DNA of 64,000 bases from Treponema sp. OMZ 798 (GTDB lineage Bacteria; Spirochaetota; Spirochaetia; Treponematales; Treponemataceae). Each line of letters opens with the position of its first letter. Positions within the stretch are counted from its first letter, which is position 1. Under the pieces are notes generated by a model that did no database searches, was not told the origin of the DNA, and saw only the letters and a program-made list of their open reading frames with translations. Made by a program: the position numbers and the translations under genes. Below are positions 1-9,189 of the stretch, piece by piece. The stretch spans positions 2,418,001 through 2,482,000 of the forward strand of contig NZ_CP051305.1 of the NCBI RefSeq assembly GCF_024181385.1. Reading direction: 5' to 3'.

Positions 1-2250
1 TATTTTGTAACTTTGCACATTCACGAAAAGACTGTAATAGTATACCTGAAGAACCTGTAAACAAATCATTTGAAATTTTATAAAGTTCATCACCAGTAAA
101 CCCAGTCAGATTGTCTATTTCAACATAGTGGAAATTCAATAAGTCCAATAAATAATCAATATGCGAATTTAAGTTTTCCATACCAAGAATCATTTTACAA
201 TCTTGCAAAAATGAAATTATACCACTACAACCTCTCAAATATCCAGGATATAAAATAAAAGTAGTTTTGGATGCTTCTATCATTTCACAGATTAGATTTA
301 AATACTTTGGCAATTTAGTGATTTTATAAAATCTAATCAAAACACATCCTATCCCTGCAAGGCCATTATGAATATATGGAGAATACACCGGAGGCTCCAT
401 CCCTATAGGTCTGCTATTTATAGACAAGAAACCATTTTCATTAACTAATAAACGACTCAAATCACTTTCTAAAGCTGAAACAGCTAATAAAAGTTTTTCT
501 TTATCTTTTGTTTGCAAATATAACAATAATAAAGAATAAGCGATACCTGAACAACCTCTTGTAAAACCAGAATAACAATCGCCTTCTGAATCTTCCCAGA
601 CAAGCATATCATCTTTTTTTATAGCAGAAGTAATAATTTTTTTAGCATATTCTTCAGCAAATTTCAAATACAAAATATCATCACTTTCTTTATAAAAAAT
701 TAAATTAACAATAAGGTTACCCGAAAGGCCATAAGCAAAATCATAAATATTATGTGGTCTTTCTAAATTTACCCTTTCCAAAACAATTTTGGCTTCTTTC
801 CTAAATCCGAGCTTTAGCAATACATACGCAATACCTGACAATCCAATATATAATCCATTGGAAAATAAAGTAGGTCTCTTATAAAAATCAGCCATAAATT
901 TTGTAACAATAAAATTATACTGCTCTGAATCTTCACATTTCAACAGTTTTTCATAATAACTTATAGAATAAACCATACCAAACATGCCATAGCCAAAGCT
1001 GTATTCATTTGTATTTATAGATTGCGGATCTGATGCTAATGGACTTTTACCATCTATAAACAATTGGATATTATTAAGTATTGATTTATATAATAAATCA
1101 TAATTAATTGTTTTTTTTATTTTATTAGTAAAAACTTTATTTTCAATTTTATTTTTGCATTTTAAATCTTTTAAAACATCTTTTGTATTTTTATATTTAA
1201 ATTTTATTAATTTATATATTAAATTTAACAGCTCAACAGGCACGTCAGTTTTATCATAACAAATACTTAAAAACTCTAAAATTTTTTCTTCACATAACTC
1301 ATATAATGGGTTATAAGGAGCTATACAATACATAAGAACTAAAGCAACTTTATACAATTCAATTTCATATGGATTCGGCGTACATTTCTTGTCTTTTAAT
1401 TCCAAAAGAATTTCGTATTCAGATGATGTCCGTTGAACAGCCGAAATATAACTATTATCCAGTCCGCTGTTTTTTCTAGCTTCTTTTATTATATAAACAA
1501 AACCATTTCTCTCTCCCTTATATACTCCTCCTTGTGCAGAAAAATGCAGGCATGATTTTATAAGATATTTTTTTAACAAAACAGAATCTTTATTATTAGA
1601 AATAGTGTCATATTTTTTATCACTAACCCAATCAGGTACTTTATAATAGGGCAGTCGCTCATCTATCACTAAATTATTTTCGTTATCAATGATTTTAGTT
1701 GCTAGAGTCCCATAATTATCTCGAAAGGTAATAGGATTTATCTCACCATATCGATAAAATAAGATTTTAGAATCTTTATAACATTTATCTGACAATATAT
1801 ATGGACCATCATATTCTTTTAAAATAAAATAAAGTTTTTCAATAATATCATCAAAACTTTTTGTTTAGGATACATGACAATATACTTACCACTACTAGCT
1901 CTATTTATATTTTTTGAATTAAGATGCACATAATTATTTAAATTAGAAGCAAATTTAAATGATATTTCATTTTCAAAAGCAAATTTTGATACTTTTTTAA
2001 GTACCTCTATATGATTATCTAACGTTGCAGATATATGAATTTTCCAACCTGATATATCTTTCTCTTCGCCAAAGTCAATATATGTCCATGGAAATTTTCC
2101 CATAGAAGAATGATGTTTAGTGCATACTATCTCACTAAGAACTGAATAATAATAATCATTTTTATTCAATTTATGATAAGCTTTTATGTCATAATATAAT
2201 TTATTTTTCCATATATAATTTAAATGATTAATTTCTGCTAAATCTCTCAT
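1..2250 (-). pseudogene. Class III (LanKC-type) lanthipeptide synthetase, frameshifted, truncated by window edge
   Basis: This would dehydrate and cyclise the peptide encoded at 6034-6162. The N-terminal ~130 codons (2250 to about 1860) match the phosphoSer/Thr lyase domain of RamC/LabKC-like enzymes: KIHISAT, FKFASN and NRASSGKYIVMYP. The frame then breaks in an A5 run (plus strand T5, 1858-1862); one extra A restores it. From there the frame is open to base 1. It contains the lyase/kinase junction GPYILSDKCYKDSKILFYRYG, a Gly-rich loop with kinase lysine (GGVYKGERNGFVYIIKEAR, ~242-260) and a LanC-like alpha/alpha barrel from ~387 with repeated GCSGI/GLAGIG motifs. Between SSEYEILLEL and PYEIELYKVALVLMY the ~110-130 residues that normally carry the catalytic HxD and Mg-binding Asp are missing. 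No zinc-ligand WCxG or CHG motif is seen, as is usual in labionin cyclases; the last ~50-100 residues lie outside the window. AGGAT lies 6 nt before the ATG, 20 nt after the transporter gene. Confidence 0.8.
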
Positions 2251-2269
2251 TTCAAATCCTACTTACCTC

Positions 2270-4018
2270 TTATTTATACCATTGCTGCTGAGTTTTAAAT
2301 AACTTGCTATACTCTGTATCTTTAAGCATTAAGTCATCATGCTTGCCGCTTTCAATAATTTCGCCGTTATCCATTAAAAGGATTTTATCGGCTCTAGTTG
2401 CAATCCCGATTCTGTGGCTTATAATAATTTTTATACTATGAGTTTTATCATCAAGCATGCTGTTAAGTAAATCCATTTCAAGCAGCGGATCTATTGCCGA
2501 AGTAGGCTCATCAAAAATAATGATACTTGCATCTTTGAAAAGACCTCTTTCAATAGCAAGTTTTTGCCATTGTCCCATAGACAAGTCAACTCCGCCAAAT
2601 TCTCTTGAAAGCATTGCATTTTGTTTATCAGGTAAGGTGTCTGAAAGTTGCTCTACCGCTTGCGAAATTTTATTTACCGATTTAGTTACATCTGCCACAT
2701 TAATATTTTCTTCCAAGCTCAGGTTATAGCGATTAAAATTTTGAAAAACTGCGGAGCTGTTTTTTTGCAACAGCAAATGAGCTTCTTCAGATGCGTTTTT
2801 TGATTCATTTATTATAATCTCACCTGAAGCGGGTTGATACAGCCCCAGCAATATTTTTGAAAGCGTTGACTTTCCGCTGCCGTTTTTTCCTACGATACAA
2901 ATAGTTTCACCTGCATTTATTTCAAGGTTCAGCGATTTAAGGGCTTTTTTCTTGCTATTAGGATATGAAAAAGAAATATCAGTAAGGCGTATTTTTTTAA
3001 TTTCCATTTTCTCGGTTTTATTTTTATTAGAAGTTTCTTTAGCCATAACTGCATGAAAAAAATTCATTCCCGTGTAAGAATCTGCAAGACCGGCAATATG
3101 ATAATTAAACAATTCCTTAAAATGCGAAAACAATAAATTAACACTTGCAATAACCGCAACAATAGTCCCCGCTTTTATTGAACCAGCTTTTGAAAGACAA
3201 TAAACAACAACAAAAATACTTATGAATCCTAAAAATTGAGATGCATTCGTTATAATCCCAATCCAAGTTAATTTTTTTATTTCCTTCGTTTTATACCTTT
3301 TAAATAATTTTGCCGACGAATTAAATTTCTCAATAAAAAAATTAAAAAGTGCCAGATGTCTACTTTCCTTAAAAAAAACTTTATCGGTGATACACGATCC
3401 ATACTTATTCATTTGCCTTCTGTACATTGCCGACTTATCTTCACTTTCACTTTTATATTTATTTTTAAAAACATAAGTAAACATGGTTGGGATAAAAGCT
3501 CCTAAAACAACAATTAAAAGAAGCGGATTTATCGAAGCCATATAAAATGCTACCAGAAGAACATAAACAACATTTTGTGCAATAATAAGTTCAAGATTAA
3601 TAAGACCGTCAATTGAACTATCTAAACCGTTTTTTGCTTTATCTAAGGAATCAAGAAAATCCGGCTTTTCAAATTCAAGTACATCAAACGAAGCCGCTTT
3701 ATTAAAAAAATCGATTTTCAGTTTTCCTGTAACAAGCATTCTTTGCTTATCAAGATAATAATTTAAAATTGCATTTGAAAATTCTTGCAACAAAATAATT
3801 AAAGAAAAAATGCCAAAAACATACAAAACGGTATTTTTTACTGCTGATGAATTTAACAGGGTTAAACTTTCTGTAAGTTTTCCAATAAAAAATATATATC
3901 CAAAAGCTAATAAGGCATCAAAAACACACAAAGTAACGCAAAATAAAAACAAAGCTTTTTTAGCTTTAATCATTCTTGCAATTTCATAAAATAAAATTTT
4001 TATAAAAGATTTTTTCAT
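2270..4018 (-). CDS. ABC exporter subunit 2 of the lanthipeptide locus
   Basis: Full-length exporter half-transporter (~582 aa): about six N-terminal membrane segments (residues ~20-310) and a C-terminal nucleotide-binding domain. Walker A is GKNGSGKST, the signature is LSMGQWQKLAIERG, Walker B is IIIFDEPTSAIDP and the H-loop is IISHR, so the ATPase looks competent. There is no N-terminal C39 leader peptidase. The ATG at 4018 overlaps the stop of the preceding exporter by four bases (ATGA), so I prefer it to the upstream ATG at 4027. The pair is probably a translationally coupled heterodimer. The S-x-G-Q/E-W-Q-K signature resembles what I remember of RamA/RamB-like exporters next to class III synthetases. 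Export of the modified peptide is inferred from context. Confidence 0.85.
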   Translation of the reverse strand: MKKSFIKILFYEIARMIKAKKALFLFCVTLCVFDALLAFGYIFFIGKLTESLTLLNSSAVKNTVLYVFGIFSLIILLQEFSNAILNYYLDKQRMLVTGKLKIDFFNKAASFDVLEFEKPDFLDSLDKAKNGLDSSIDGLINLELIIAQNVVYVLLVAFYMASINPLLLIVVLGAFIPTMFTYVFKNKYKSESEDKSAMYRRQMNKYGSCITDKVFFKESRHLALFNFFIEKFNSSAKLFKRYKTKEIKKLTWIGIITNASQFLGFISIFVVVYCLSKAGSIKAGTIVAVIASVNLLFSHFKELFNYHIAGLADSYTGMNFFHAVMAKETSNKNKTEKMEIKKIRLTDISFSYPNSKKKALKSLNLEINAGETICIVGKNGSGKSTLSKILLGLYQPASGEIIINESKNASEEAHLLLQKNSSAVFQNFNRYNLSLEENINVADVTKSVNKISQAVEQLSDTLPDKQNAMLSREFGGVDLSMGQWQKLAIERGLFKDASIIIFDEPTSAIDPLLEMDLLNSMLDDKTHSIKIIISHRIGIATRADKILLMDNGEIIESGKHDDLMLKDTEYSKLFKTQQQWYK

Positions 4019-5817
4019 ACATACCATCCTTTTTGCGCTTCGTACATTTCTTTATATAAACCATCTACTCTTTCAAGTTCATCATGACGGCCCTTTTGAA
4101 CAACAGCACCATTAGATAATACTAATATTTCATCTGCAAGTTTTGCAGCTCCAAGTCTATGTGTAATGAGTATAGAAGATTTTCCGGAAATAAATTTTAA
4201 AAAGTTATTATAGACTTTTGACTCTGCATCAGGGTCAAGAGAAGCGGTCGGCTCATCTAAAATATAATAGCTGCCCGTTGAAAATAAACTTCGTAATAAA
4301 GCAATTTTTTGCCACTCACCAATAGACATGTTTATATTATTTTTACTAAGATAGCCTAAATCCGTGTCCAAGCCCTTTTCAAACTTTGCAATATCAAAGG
4401 AAAGCTCTTTCATTTGATTCAAAATTTCTTTATCAAAAAACGAATCTTCAGATGAAGAGCTATTCATTGAAGTGTTATCAAAAATAATATTCTCTCGTAA
4501 AGTTATTTCATATTTTGCAAAATCTTGAAACGCAACCGAAAACAGCTTATTAAAATCTTGTATGTCTTTTATATTTACACCGTTAATTAGAATTTCACCG
4601 GAATAATTTTTATAAAGACCTAAAAGTAATTTCGTTATTGTTGTCTTTCCCGCTCCATTTTCTCCCACCAATGCGTAAGACTTCCCACCTTCAAGTTTAA
4701 AGTTTAAGTTTTTAAGAATCTCTTTTTCCGTTTCAGGATACGTAAAAGAAACATTCTTAAATTCTATATCAATATTTTCAGGGAAATCGGTGTATATTTT
4801 CTTTTCACTATTTTTCAATTCAAAATCGGTTTCTTGAATTTCTTCAGATAAATTTTCAAAATTAGAAATTGTTTTAAGAAAAACATTTGTCTTGGCTATT
4901 TCATGAATTGATTGCGTTAAGTTCCATGAAATAGCAGAACTCATTATTAAAAGTTCATTTGAAACTGCGGAAAAAGAACCTATCGATAATGTTCCCTTGA
5001 TAACATTGAGCAGCATAAAAAACATCATACCTAAAAATGAAACGGTAATGAGTCCTGAAGTAAGTTTGATTCCTGCATAACTTTTCCTTTTTACTGACAA
5101 GAAAACATCCGTCGCCTCATTGTATGATGTAATCCATCTTTGTTCAAAATACCGTATATAATTAAAAAGCGTTCTTTCTTCAGCATATTCCTTATCGGTA
5201 AGAATTTTTTCATAGTCATCCATACGGCGGCTTATTTTTTGAAATTGAGCAAAAGCCTCATAATCATCTTTTCCTGTTTTTAACGATACCATTACAACCG
5301 GTATAAGTAATATGAACATAACTAAAGCCATCATCGGGGAAAACATCATAAGATAAACGGCTACTGAAAATATTTTTAAAAGCAATTCTAAGAAAACAAG
5401 ATAAAAACTGAAACCGAAAACAAGTATACTAGGTACACCGGCTTTTACCTCTTTTATTAAATCGTTCGTAGCAGGATTTTCGATATGTTCATACTTTAAT
5501 CGTGAAATCTTTTCTATATTTACAGAACGAAGTTTAATTTGCAAATTCAGCGACAACCGGGAAATAAAATTATTTAAAAAATTTTGACTGAAATAACTAA
5601 GCAACGCAACAACAATAAACACAGGAATGATAGATATCAGATTAGTATTTTTTCCGGCAATGCCATCAATAAATTTTGAATATACACTTATATATGCAAA
5701 AGGAATAAGACCTAAAGCGATTCTCAGTAATATTATCGTTATCGGCAAAATTTTACCTGCACCGGATACATAGCCGTACAGTTTTTTGAAATGAGAAAAA
5801 TAAGATACATGTTTCAT
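4015..5817 (-). CDS. ABC exporter subunit 1 of the lanthipeptide locus
   Basis: A 600-residue half-transporter with an N-terminal transmembrane domain (residues ~20-310) and a C-terminal ATPase. Walker A is GENGAGKTT, the signature MSIGEWQKIALLRSL, Walker B YYILDEPTASLDP, and the H-loop ITHRLG. It is the first of two overlapping exporter genes downstream of the precursor peptide gene. Its C-terminus (GWYV) resembles that of its partner (QQWYK), supporting origin by duplication and a heterodimeric pump. No peptidase domain is present, so leader removal would need another protease. The Shine-Dalgarno sequence is weak. Transcription probably reads through the inverted repeat at 5947-6022 from the precursor promoter, since I see no strong promoter just upstream. 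Confidence 0.87.
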   Translation of the reverse strand: MKHVSYFSHFKKLYGYVSGAGKILPITIILLRIALGLIPFAYISVYSKFIDGIAGKNTNLISIIPVFIVVALLSYFSQNFLNNFISRLSLNLQIKLRSVNIEKISRLKYEHIENPATNDLIKEVKAGVPSILVFGFSFYLVFLELLLKIFSVAVYLMMFSPMMALVMFILLIPVVMVSLKTGKDDYEAFAQFQKISRRMDDYEKILTDKEYAEERTLFNYIRYFEQRWITSYNEATDVFLSVKRKSYAGIKLTSGLITVSFLGMMFFMLLNVIKGTLSIGSFSAVSNELLIMSSAISWNLTQSIHEIAKTNVFLKTISNFENLSEEIQETDFELKNSEKKIYTDFPENIDIEFKNVSFTYPETEKEILKNLNFKLEGGKSYALVGENGAGKTTITKLLLGLYKNYSGEILINGVNIKDIQDFNKLFSVAFQDFAKYEITLRENIIFDNTSMNSSSSEDSFFDKEILNQMKELSFDIAKFEKGLDTDLGYLSKNNINMSIGEWQKIALLRSLFSTGSYYILDEPTASLDPDAESKVYNNFLKFISGKSSILITHRLGAAKLADEILVLSNGAVVQKGRHDELERVDGLYKEMYEAQKGWYV

Positions 5818-5946
5818 ACCATTTATTTAGATAAACACCTCATTATTAAAAAACACTTATTTTTAATAAAATAAGACTAATCAATTCATCTGAAAATTGA
5901 ACACTATTATAAAAATTTTTCGTTTCTCTTTTCAGAAATCAAAGAA

Positions 5947-6022
5947 ATAGCTATACAAAATATTTAAGGAAACCCTCTAAAAACATCAGTTTTTAGAGAT
6001 GCCCTAAATTCTGTATAGCTAT
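5947..6022. repeat. Nested inverted repeat (possible leaky terminator or mobile hairpin)
   Basis: Outer arms are 5947-5957 (ATAGCTATACA) and 6012-6022 (its reverse complement). An inner perfect 10-bp stem is at 5975-5984 and 5989-5998 (CTCTAAAAAC / GTTTTTAGAG) with the 4-base loop ATCA; the parts between pair imperfectly. It lies 11 bp past the stop of the precursor gene and before the exporter genes. In RiPP operons such hairpins often attenuate readthrough so that more precursor than machinery is made. A miniature mobile element is the alternative. Confidence 0.65.
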
Positions 6023-6033
6023 AAAGCCATGCA

Positions 6034-6162
6034 TCACTTGTCGCCGTCAGGATCCAGACCACTGTTGCAACTATGATGGCCGCATGAGCCCCAACTGATA
6101 GCAAAAACAACTGAATCATCATTTTTTGCATCCAGCTTTTGTAATTCCAATAGCTTATCCAT
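6034..6162 (-). CDS. Putative class III lanthipeptide (labionin-type) precursor, 42 aa
   Basis: Short gene too small for ordinary gene finders. The product starts MDKLLELQKLDAKNDDS and ends in a short core ISWGSCGHHSCNS followed by an acidic tail (GLDPDGDK). Class III leaders carry an (I/L/F)-L/F-D/E-L-Q helix, as in SapB (LFDLQ); here it is LLELQ at residues 4-8. The core holds Ser23-x2-Ser26-x5-Cys32, which fits the Ser-x2-Ser-x(2-5)-Cys pattern that forms labionin; Cys27 and Ser31 offer alternative rings. AAGGAT lies 8 nt before the ATG, and a consensus promoter lies 33 bp further up. The linked LanKC and exporter genes make chance coincidence unlikely. The mature structure and activity are unknown. 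Confidence 0.82.
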   Translation of the reverse strand: MDKLLELQKLDAKNDDSVVFAISWGSCGHHSCNSGLDPDGDK

Positions 6163-6194
6163 AAAAGTGCATCCTTAAATATAAATGTCTTTGA

Positions 6195-6224
6195 ATTATA
6201 CTATAATTTCTAAATGAATGTCAA
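6195..6224 (-). promoter_or_regulatory. Sigma-70 promoter of the lanthipeptide operon
   Basis: Reading the minus strand: TTGACA (6219-6224), an 18-bp spacer, then TATAAT (6195-6200). Both hexamers are perfect matches. The expected start site near 6188 gives a ~26-nt leader before the precursor ATG. The rest of 6225-6484, up to tgt, is AT-rich and holds no gene that I can see. Confidence 0.75.
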
Positions 6225-6484
6225 ATCTTTTTTGCATTTATATATTTTCAACTTTTGAACAGATAATTGATAATAAGTCTAATACAAAAATATTTGTCCG
6301 ACATGTATTTTTAAATATTTAATACATTCCGAATTGATGAGCTGCTTTTAAAAAATCCCTTCGCGCTCTTTGCGCCCCTTGCGGTTAAATACCTAACCTT
6401 CACTCTCCTGCAGCCTAAGTCTTTCAATTGATTTTTTCCCGCCTTTATGATAAACTCTCAATCGATTAAAGGATTGAATAATTA

Positions 6485-7618
6485 ATGAAAGAAAAAAAAG
6501 AAATTTTTATGCTTTTACATCAAGATGCGGCATCTCCTGCAAGGACGGGAGTTTTGGATCTGCCTCACGGGAAGGTGCTTACTCCGGCTTTTATGCCTGT
6601 GGGAACGGCGGCTACAGTAAAGGCGATGACAAAGGACGACTTAGACGAAATCGGCTTTGAAATTATTTTAGCCAATACATACCATCTTTTTTTACGGCCG
6701 GGAATCGAAGTAATAAAGGCGGCCGGAGGCTTACACGGCTTTTCAGGCTGGGAAAAAAACTTTTTAACCGACTCCGGGGGCTTTCAAGTTTTTTCGCTCT
6801 CGCAGCTGCGAAAAATTACCGAAGAAGGCGTAAAATTCCAAAGCCACATAGACGGGAGCCGTCAATTTTTAAGCCCGGAAATTGCGGTAGATTTACAGAC
6901 GGGCTTTAACAGCGACATTCAGATGCAGCTGGACATCTGCTCAGCTTTCGGGATAAGCAAAACCCAAACCCTTGCCGACCTAAAAATAACCATGAACTGG
7001 CTGGACAGAGCCTTTGCAGCCTGGCACAATACTCCCGATGAATATGACGGAGCCCTCTTTCCTATCGTGCAAGGCGGTTTTTTTGAAGACCTAAGACTTC
7101 AAAGCCTTGAAGCCATTTTAAAACATGAGCCGCGAGGCATTGCCATAGGAGGCCTTTCGATAGGAGAACCCAAAGACCTCTATCAAGAATATTTAAGCTT
7201 TACGGCAAAGCACATTCCTAAAAATAAGCCCCTCTATGTAATGGGAATAGGAACCCCCGATTATATTCTCGAGGCGGTAAAAAACGGAGTCGATATTTTT
7301 GATTGCGTCTTGCCCTCAAGGAATGCAAGAAACGGAAACCTCTTTACCCATGAAGGAGCCATCTCGATTAAGCGCAAAGAATACGAGTTCGACTTTAACC
7401 CGATCGATTCTCAATGCAAGTGTAAGGTCTGCCGACAATATACAAGGGCCTATTTGCGGCATTTATTTAGAACAAAAGAAATTTTATACTCAATGCTTGC
7501 AACCTATCACAACTTAGCTTTTTTATATAGTATGATACAGGACATAAGAGAGGCCGTTCAAAACGATTCTTTTAACGATTACTATAAAAACTTTTTAAAG
7601 AAATACGAAAATCGTTAG
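6485..7618 (+). CDS. tgt: Queuine/preQ1 tRNA-ribosyltransferase
   Basis: Cytosolic enzyme that exchanges guanine-34 in GUN-anticodon tRNAs for preQ1, on the queuosine pathway. It is 377 aa, the usual bacterial length. Visible motifs: the substrate-pocket TDSGGFQVFSL, the VQGG loop, the nucleophile-containing segment DIFDCVLPSRNARNG, and zinc ligands CKCKVC with the downstream His in ATYHN. The first ATG is kept; AAGGA lies 11 nt upstream, although an internal Met at codon 9 (MLLHQ) is also possible. The next gene (HEAT-repeat protein) starts 45 bp downstream on the same strand. Nothing in the sequence suggests riboswitch control. Confidence 0.96.
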   Translation: MKEKKEIFMLLHQDAASPARTGVLDLPHGKVLTPAFMPVGTAATVKAMTKDDLDEIGFEIILANTYHLFLRPGIEVIKAAGGLHGFSGWEKNFLTDSGGFQVFSLSQLRKITEEGVKFQSHIDGSRQFLSPEIAVDLQTGFNSDIQMQLDICSAFGISKTQTLADLKITMNWLDRAFAAWHNTPDEYDGALFPIVQGGFFEDLRLQSLEAILKHEPRGIAIGGLSIGEPKDLYQEYLSFTAKHIPKNKPLYVMGIGTPDYILEAVKNGVDIFDCVLPSRNARNGNLFTHEGAISIKRKEYEFDFNPIDSQCKCKVCRQYTRAYLRHLFRTKEILYSMLATYHNLAFLYSMIQDIREAVQNDSFNDYYKNFLKKYENR

Positions 7619-7663
7619 TGTTTTGTAAGGATAAAACCGAACCCGTAGCATGGAGGATAATTT

Positions 7664-9187
7664 ATGAAAAACCTAAAAAAAGAATTACACTTTTTTTTAA
7701 AACTCAGCGTACTCAGTTTCTTACTTATTTTCAGTTTAACGCTTAAACTTGGAGCCCAAGAAGCGGCTCAGCCTCCTTCAGAAAATACGGAAACCACTCA
7801 AGAAAAGACAGAAGATAAAACTAATGACAAAAAAAAGAAAAAAGAAGTATCTGAATTTGAAGAAAAAAGAGACACAATCCTTTACGGTACAGGCGACGAT
7901 ATCTTAGAACTTATAAAAAGGCTAAAAAGCGATGAAGATGACCGTTTCGATGCAGATTTACAGAAAGTATTTGCCGAGACCAAAATTCCGGCAATCAGGG
8001 ATGCCTTATTTGCTTACTTTGCCGAAAAAAAGAATGATTGCTTAAAATCCGATGCCCTCATGGTCTTAGAAAACAAAGAAGACTTTCCTCAAGAAACAGT
8101 CCGCTCGGCGATTTCTTATATCAGAGAGCTTGAGATATATGAAGGAATAGATTTTTTACGGCAAATACTAAAAGATGAAGAAAGCGGACACAGAGACCTT
8201 TGTATTTCTGCTATCGGAAAGATAGGCAAACCGGAAGATGCGGTTTTTCTTACAGAGCTTTTTGACTCCGAGGCCTCCGATGACGAAAAAAAATCTTTAA
8301 TAATAAAACAAAACATAATGTTTGCATTGGAAGAACTTCATACGCCTGAAATATGGGATTTTTTAATCCGGGTTGCTGAAGACACCGATGAAAATGCCAT
8401 TATAAGGGGTGCAGCCGTTTCTGCCCTAGGAAAGATAGGCGATGAAAGAGCTATTCCCATTTTATCAGAAATTTTTGAAGACAAGGATCCGATTTTAAGA
8501 ACTGCTGCGATAAAGGGTATTGCCGGCTTTAAGGATGCTAAGGCTAAAAACATCATCATTCAAGCCTTTAAAGATTCTTACTATAAGGTAAGACTTCAAG
8601 CTATCCAGTCGGCAAAGGAAGAAAAGGCGGAGGATGCCGTTCCGTTTATCTTATACCGTGCAAAAAAAGATCCTGAAAATACGGTCCGCTTGGCAGCTGT
8701 AGAAGCTCTTTCTTATTTTAACAACGCGGAAGCAAATGAATGGCTTGTAGATGCTTTTAATGAAGAAAAGACAGGCTTATCCCTCCGTTTGAAAATTGCC
8801 GAAAGCCTTTTAAAAAATAACTTTGATGTCATTTACGAGGATGTAAAGACGGCTGCACTAAAAGCTATTTCTGACAAGAAACAAAATAAATTTTCCGCAG
8901 AACTCGGCAAGACTATTTCAACAGTTGAAAATAAGGGAACAGCTCCGATAGCCGAAGCCTATCTAAATCATAAGGATCCGATTTTTAAGAGCATAGGGCT
9001 CGACATGTTTAAACGGAATAGATATCCTGAGTTGATACCCCTTGTTTCCGCGATTGCCGAAGATGAAAAAAACGGAGCTTTAAGCCGAAGGGCTAAGGAC
9101 CTCTTGCATGCAGGCCCTACGGAAAGCAAAGCCGGAGAGACCTCCGGTAATACAAGTACCCCTCAAGACAAGCAAACAGGCAAGTAA
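7664..9187 (+). CDS. Exported HEAT-repeat protein
   Basis: A 507-aa protein with an N-terminal hydrophobic signal (residues ~10-30, ending LKLGAQ), then a low-complexity Lys/Glu/Thr linker, then tandem HEAT/PBS-lyase-like repeats of ~31-38 residues (for example AAVSALGKIGDERAIPILSEI and AAIKGIAGFKDAKAKNIII). Such repeats form curved helical scaffolds for protein binding. No lipobox cysteine is seen after the signal, so it is probably periplasmic. AGGA precedes the ATG. The stop lies two bases before the recO start, so the two are probably co-transcribed. Function and partner are unknown. Confidence 0.8.
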   Translation: MKNLKKELHFFLKLSVLSFLLIFSLTLKLGAQEAAQPPSENTETTQEKTEDKTNDKKKKKEVSEFEEKRDTILYGTGDDILELIKRLKSDEDDRFDADLQKVFAETKIPAIRDALFAYFAEKKNDCLKSDALMVLENKEDFPQETVRSAISYIRELEIYEGIDFLRQILKDEESGHRDLCISAIGKIGKPEDAVFLTELFDSEASDDEKKSLIIKQNIMFALEELHTPEIWDFLIRVAEDTDENAIIRGAAVSALGKIGDERAIPILSEIFEDKDPILRTAAIKGIAGFKDAKAKNIIIQAFKDSYYKVRLQAIQSAKEEKAEDAVPFILYRAKKDPENTVRLAAVEALSYFNNAEANEWLVDAFNEEKTGLSLRLKIAESLLKNNFDVIYEDVKTAALKAISDKKQNKFSAELGKTISTVENKGTAPIAEAYLNHKDPIFKSIGLDMFKRNRYPELIPLVSAIAEDEKNGALSRRAKDLLHAGPTESKAGETSGNTSTPQDKQTGK

Positions 9188-9189
9188 AG

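Noticed and set aside
1-2250. A class II LanM or standalone LanC reading of the left-end gene
   Set aside because: The N-terminal lyase motifs and kinase-type VYIIKEAR segment fit class III/IV, and no LanM dehydratase domain is seen.
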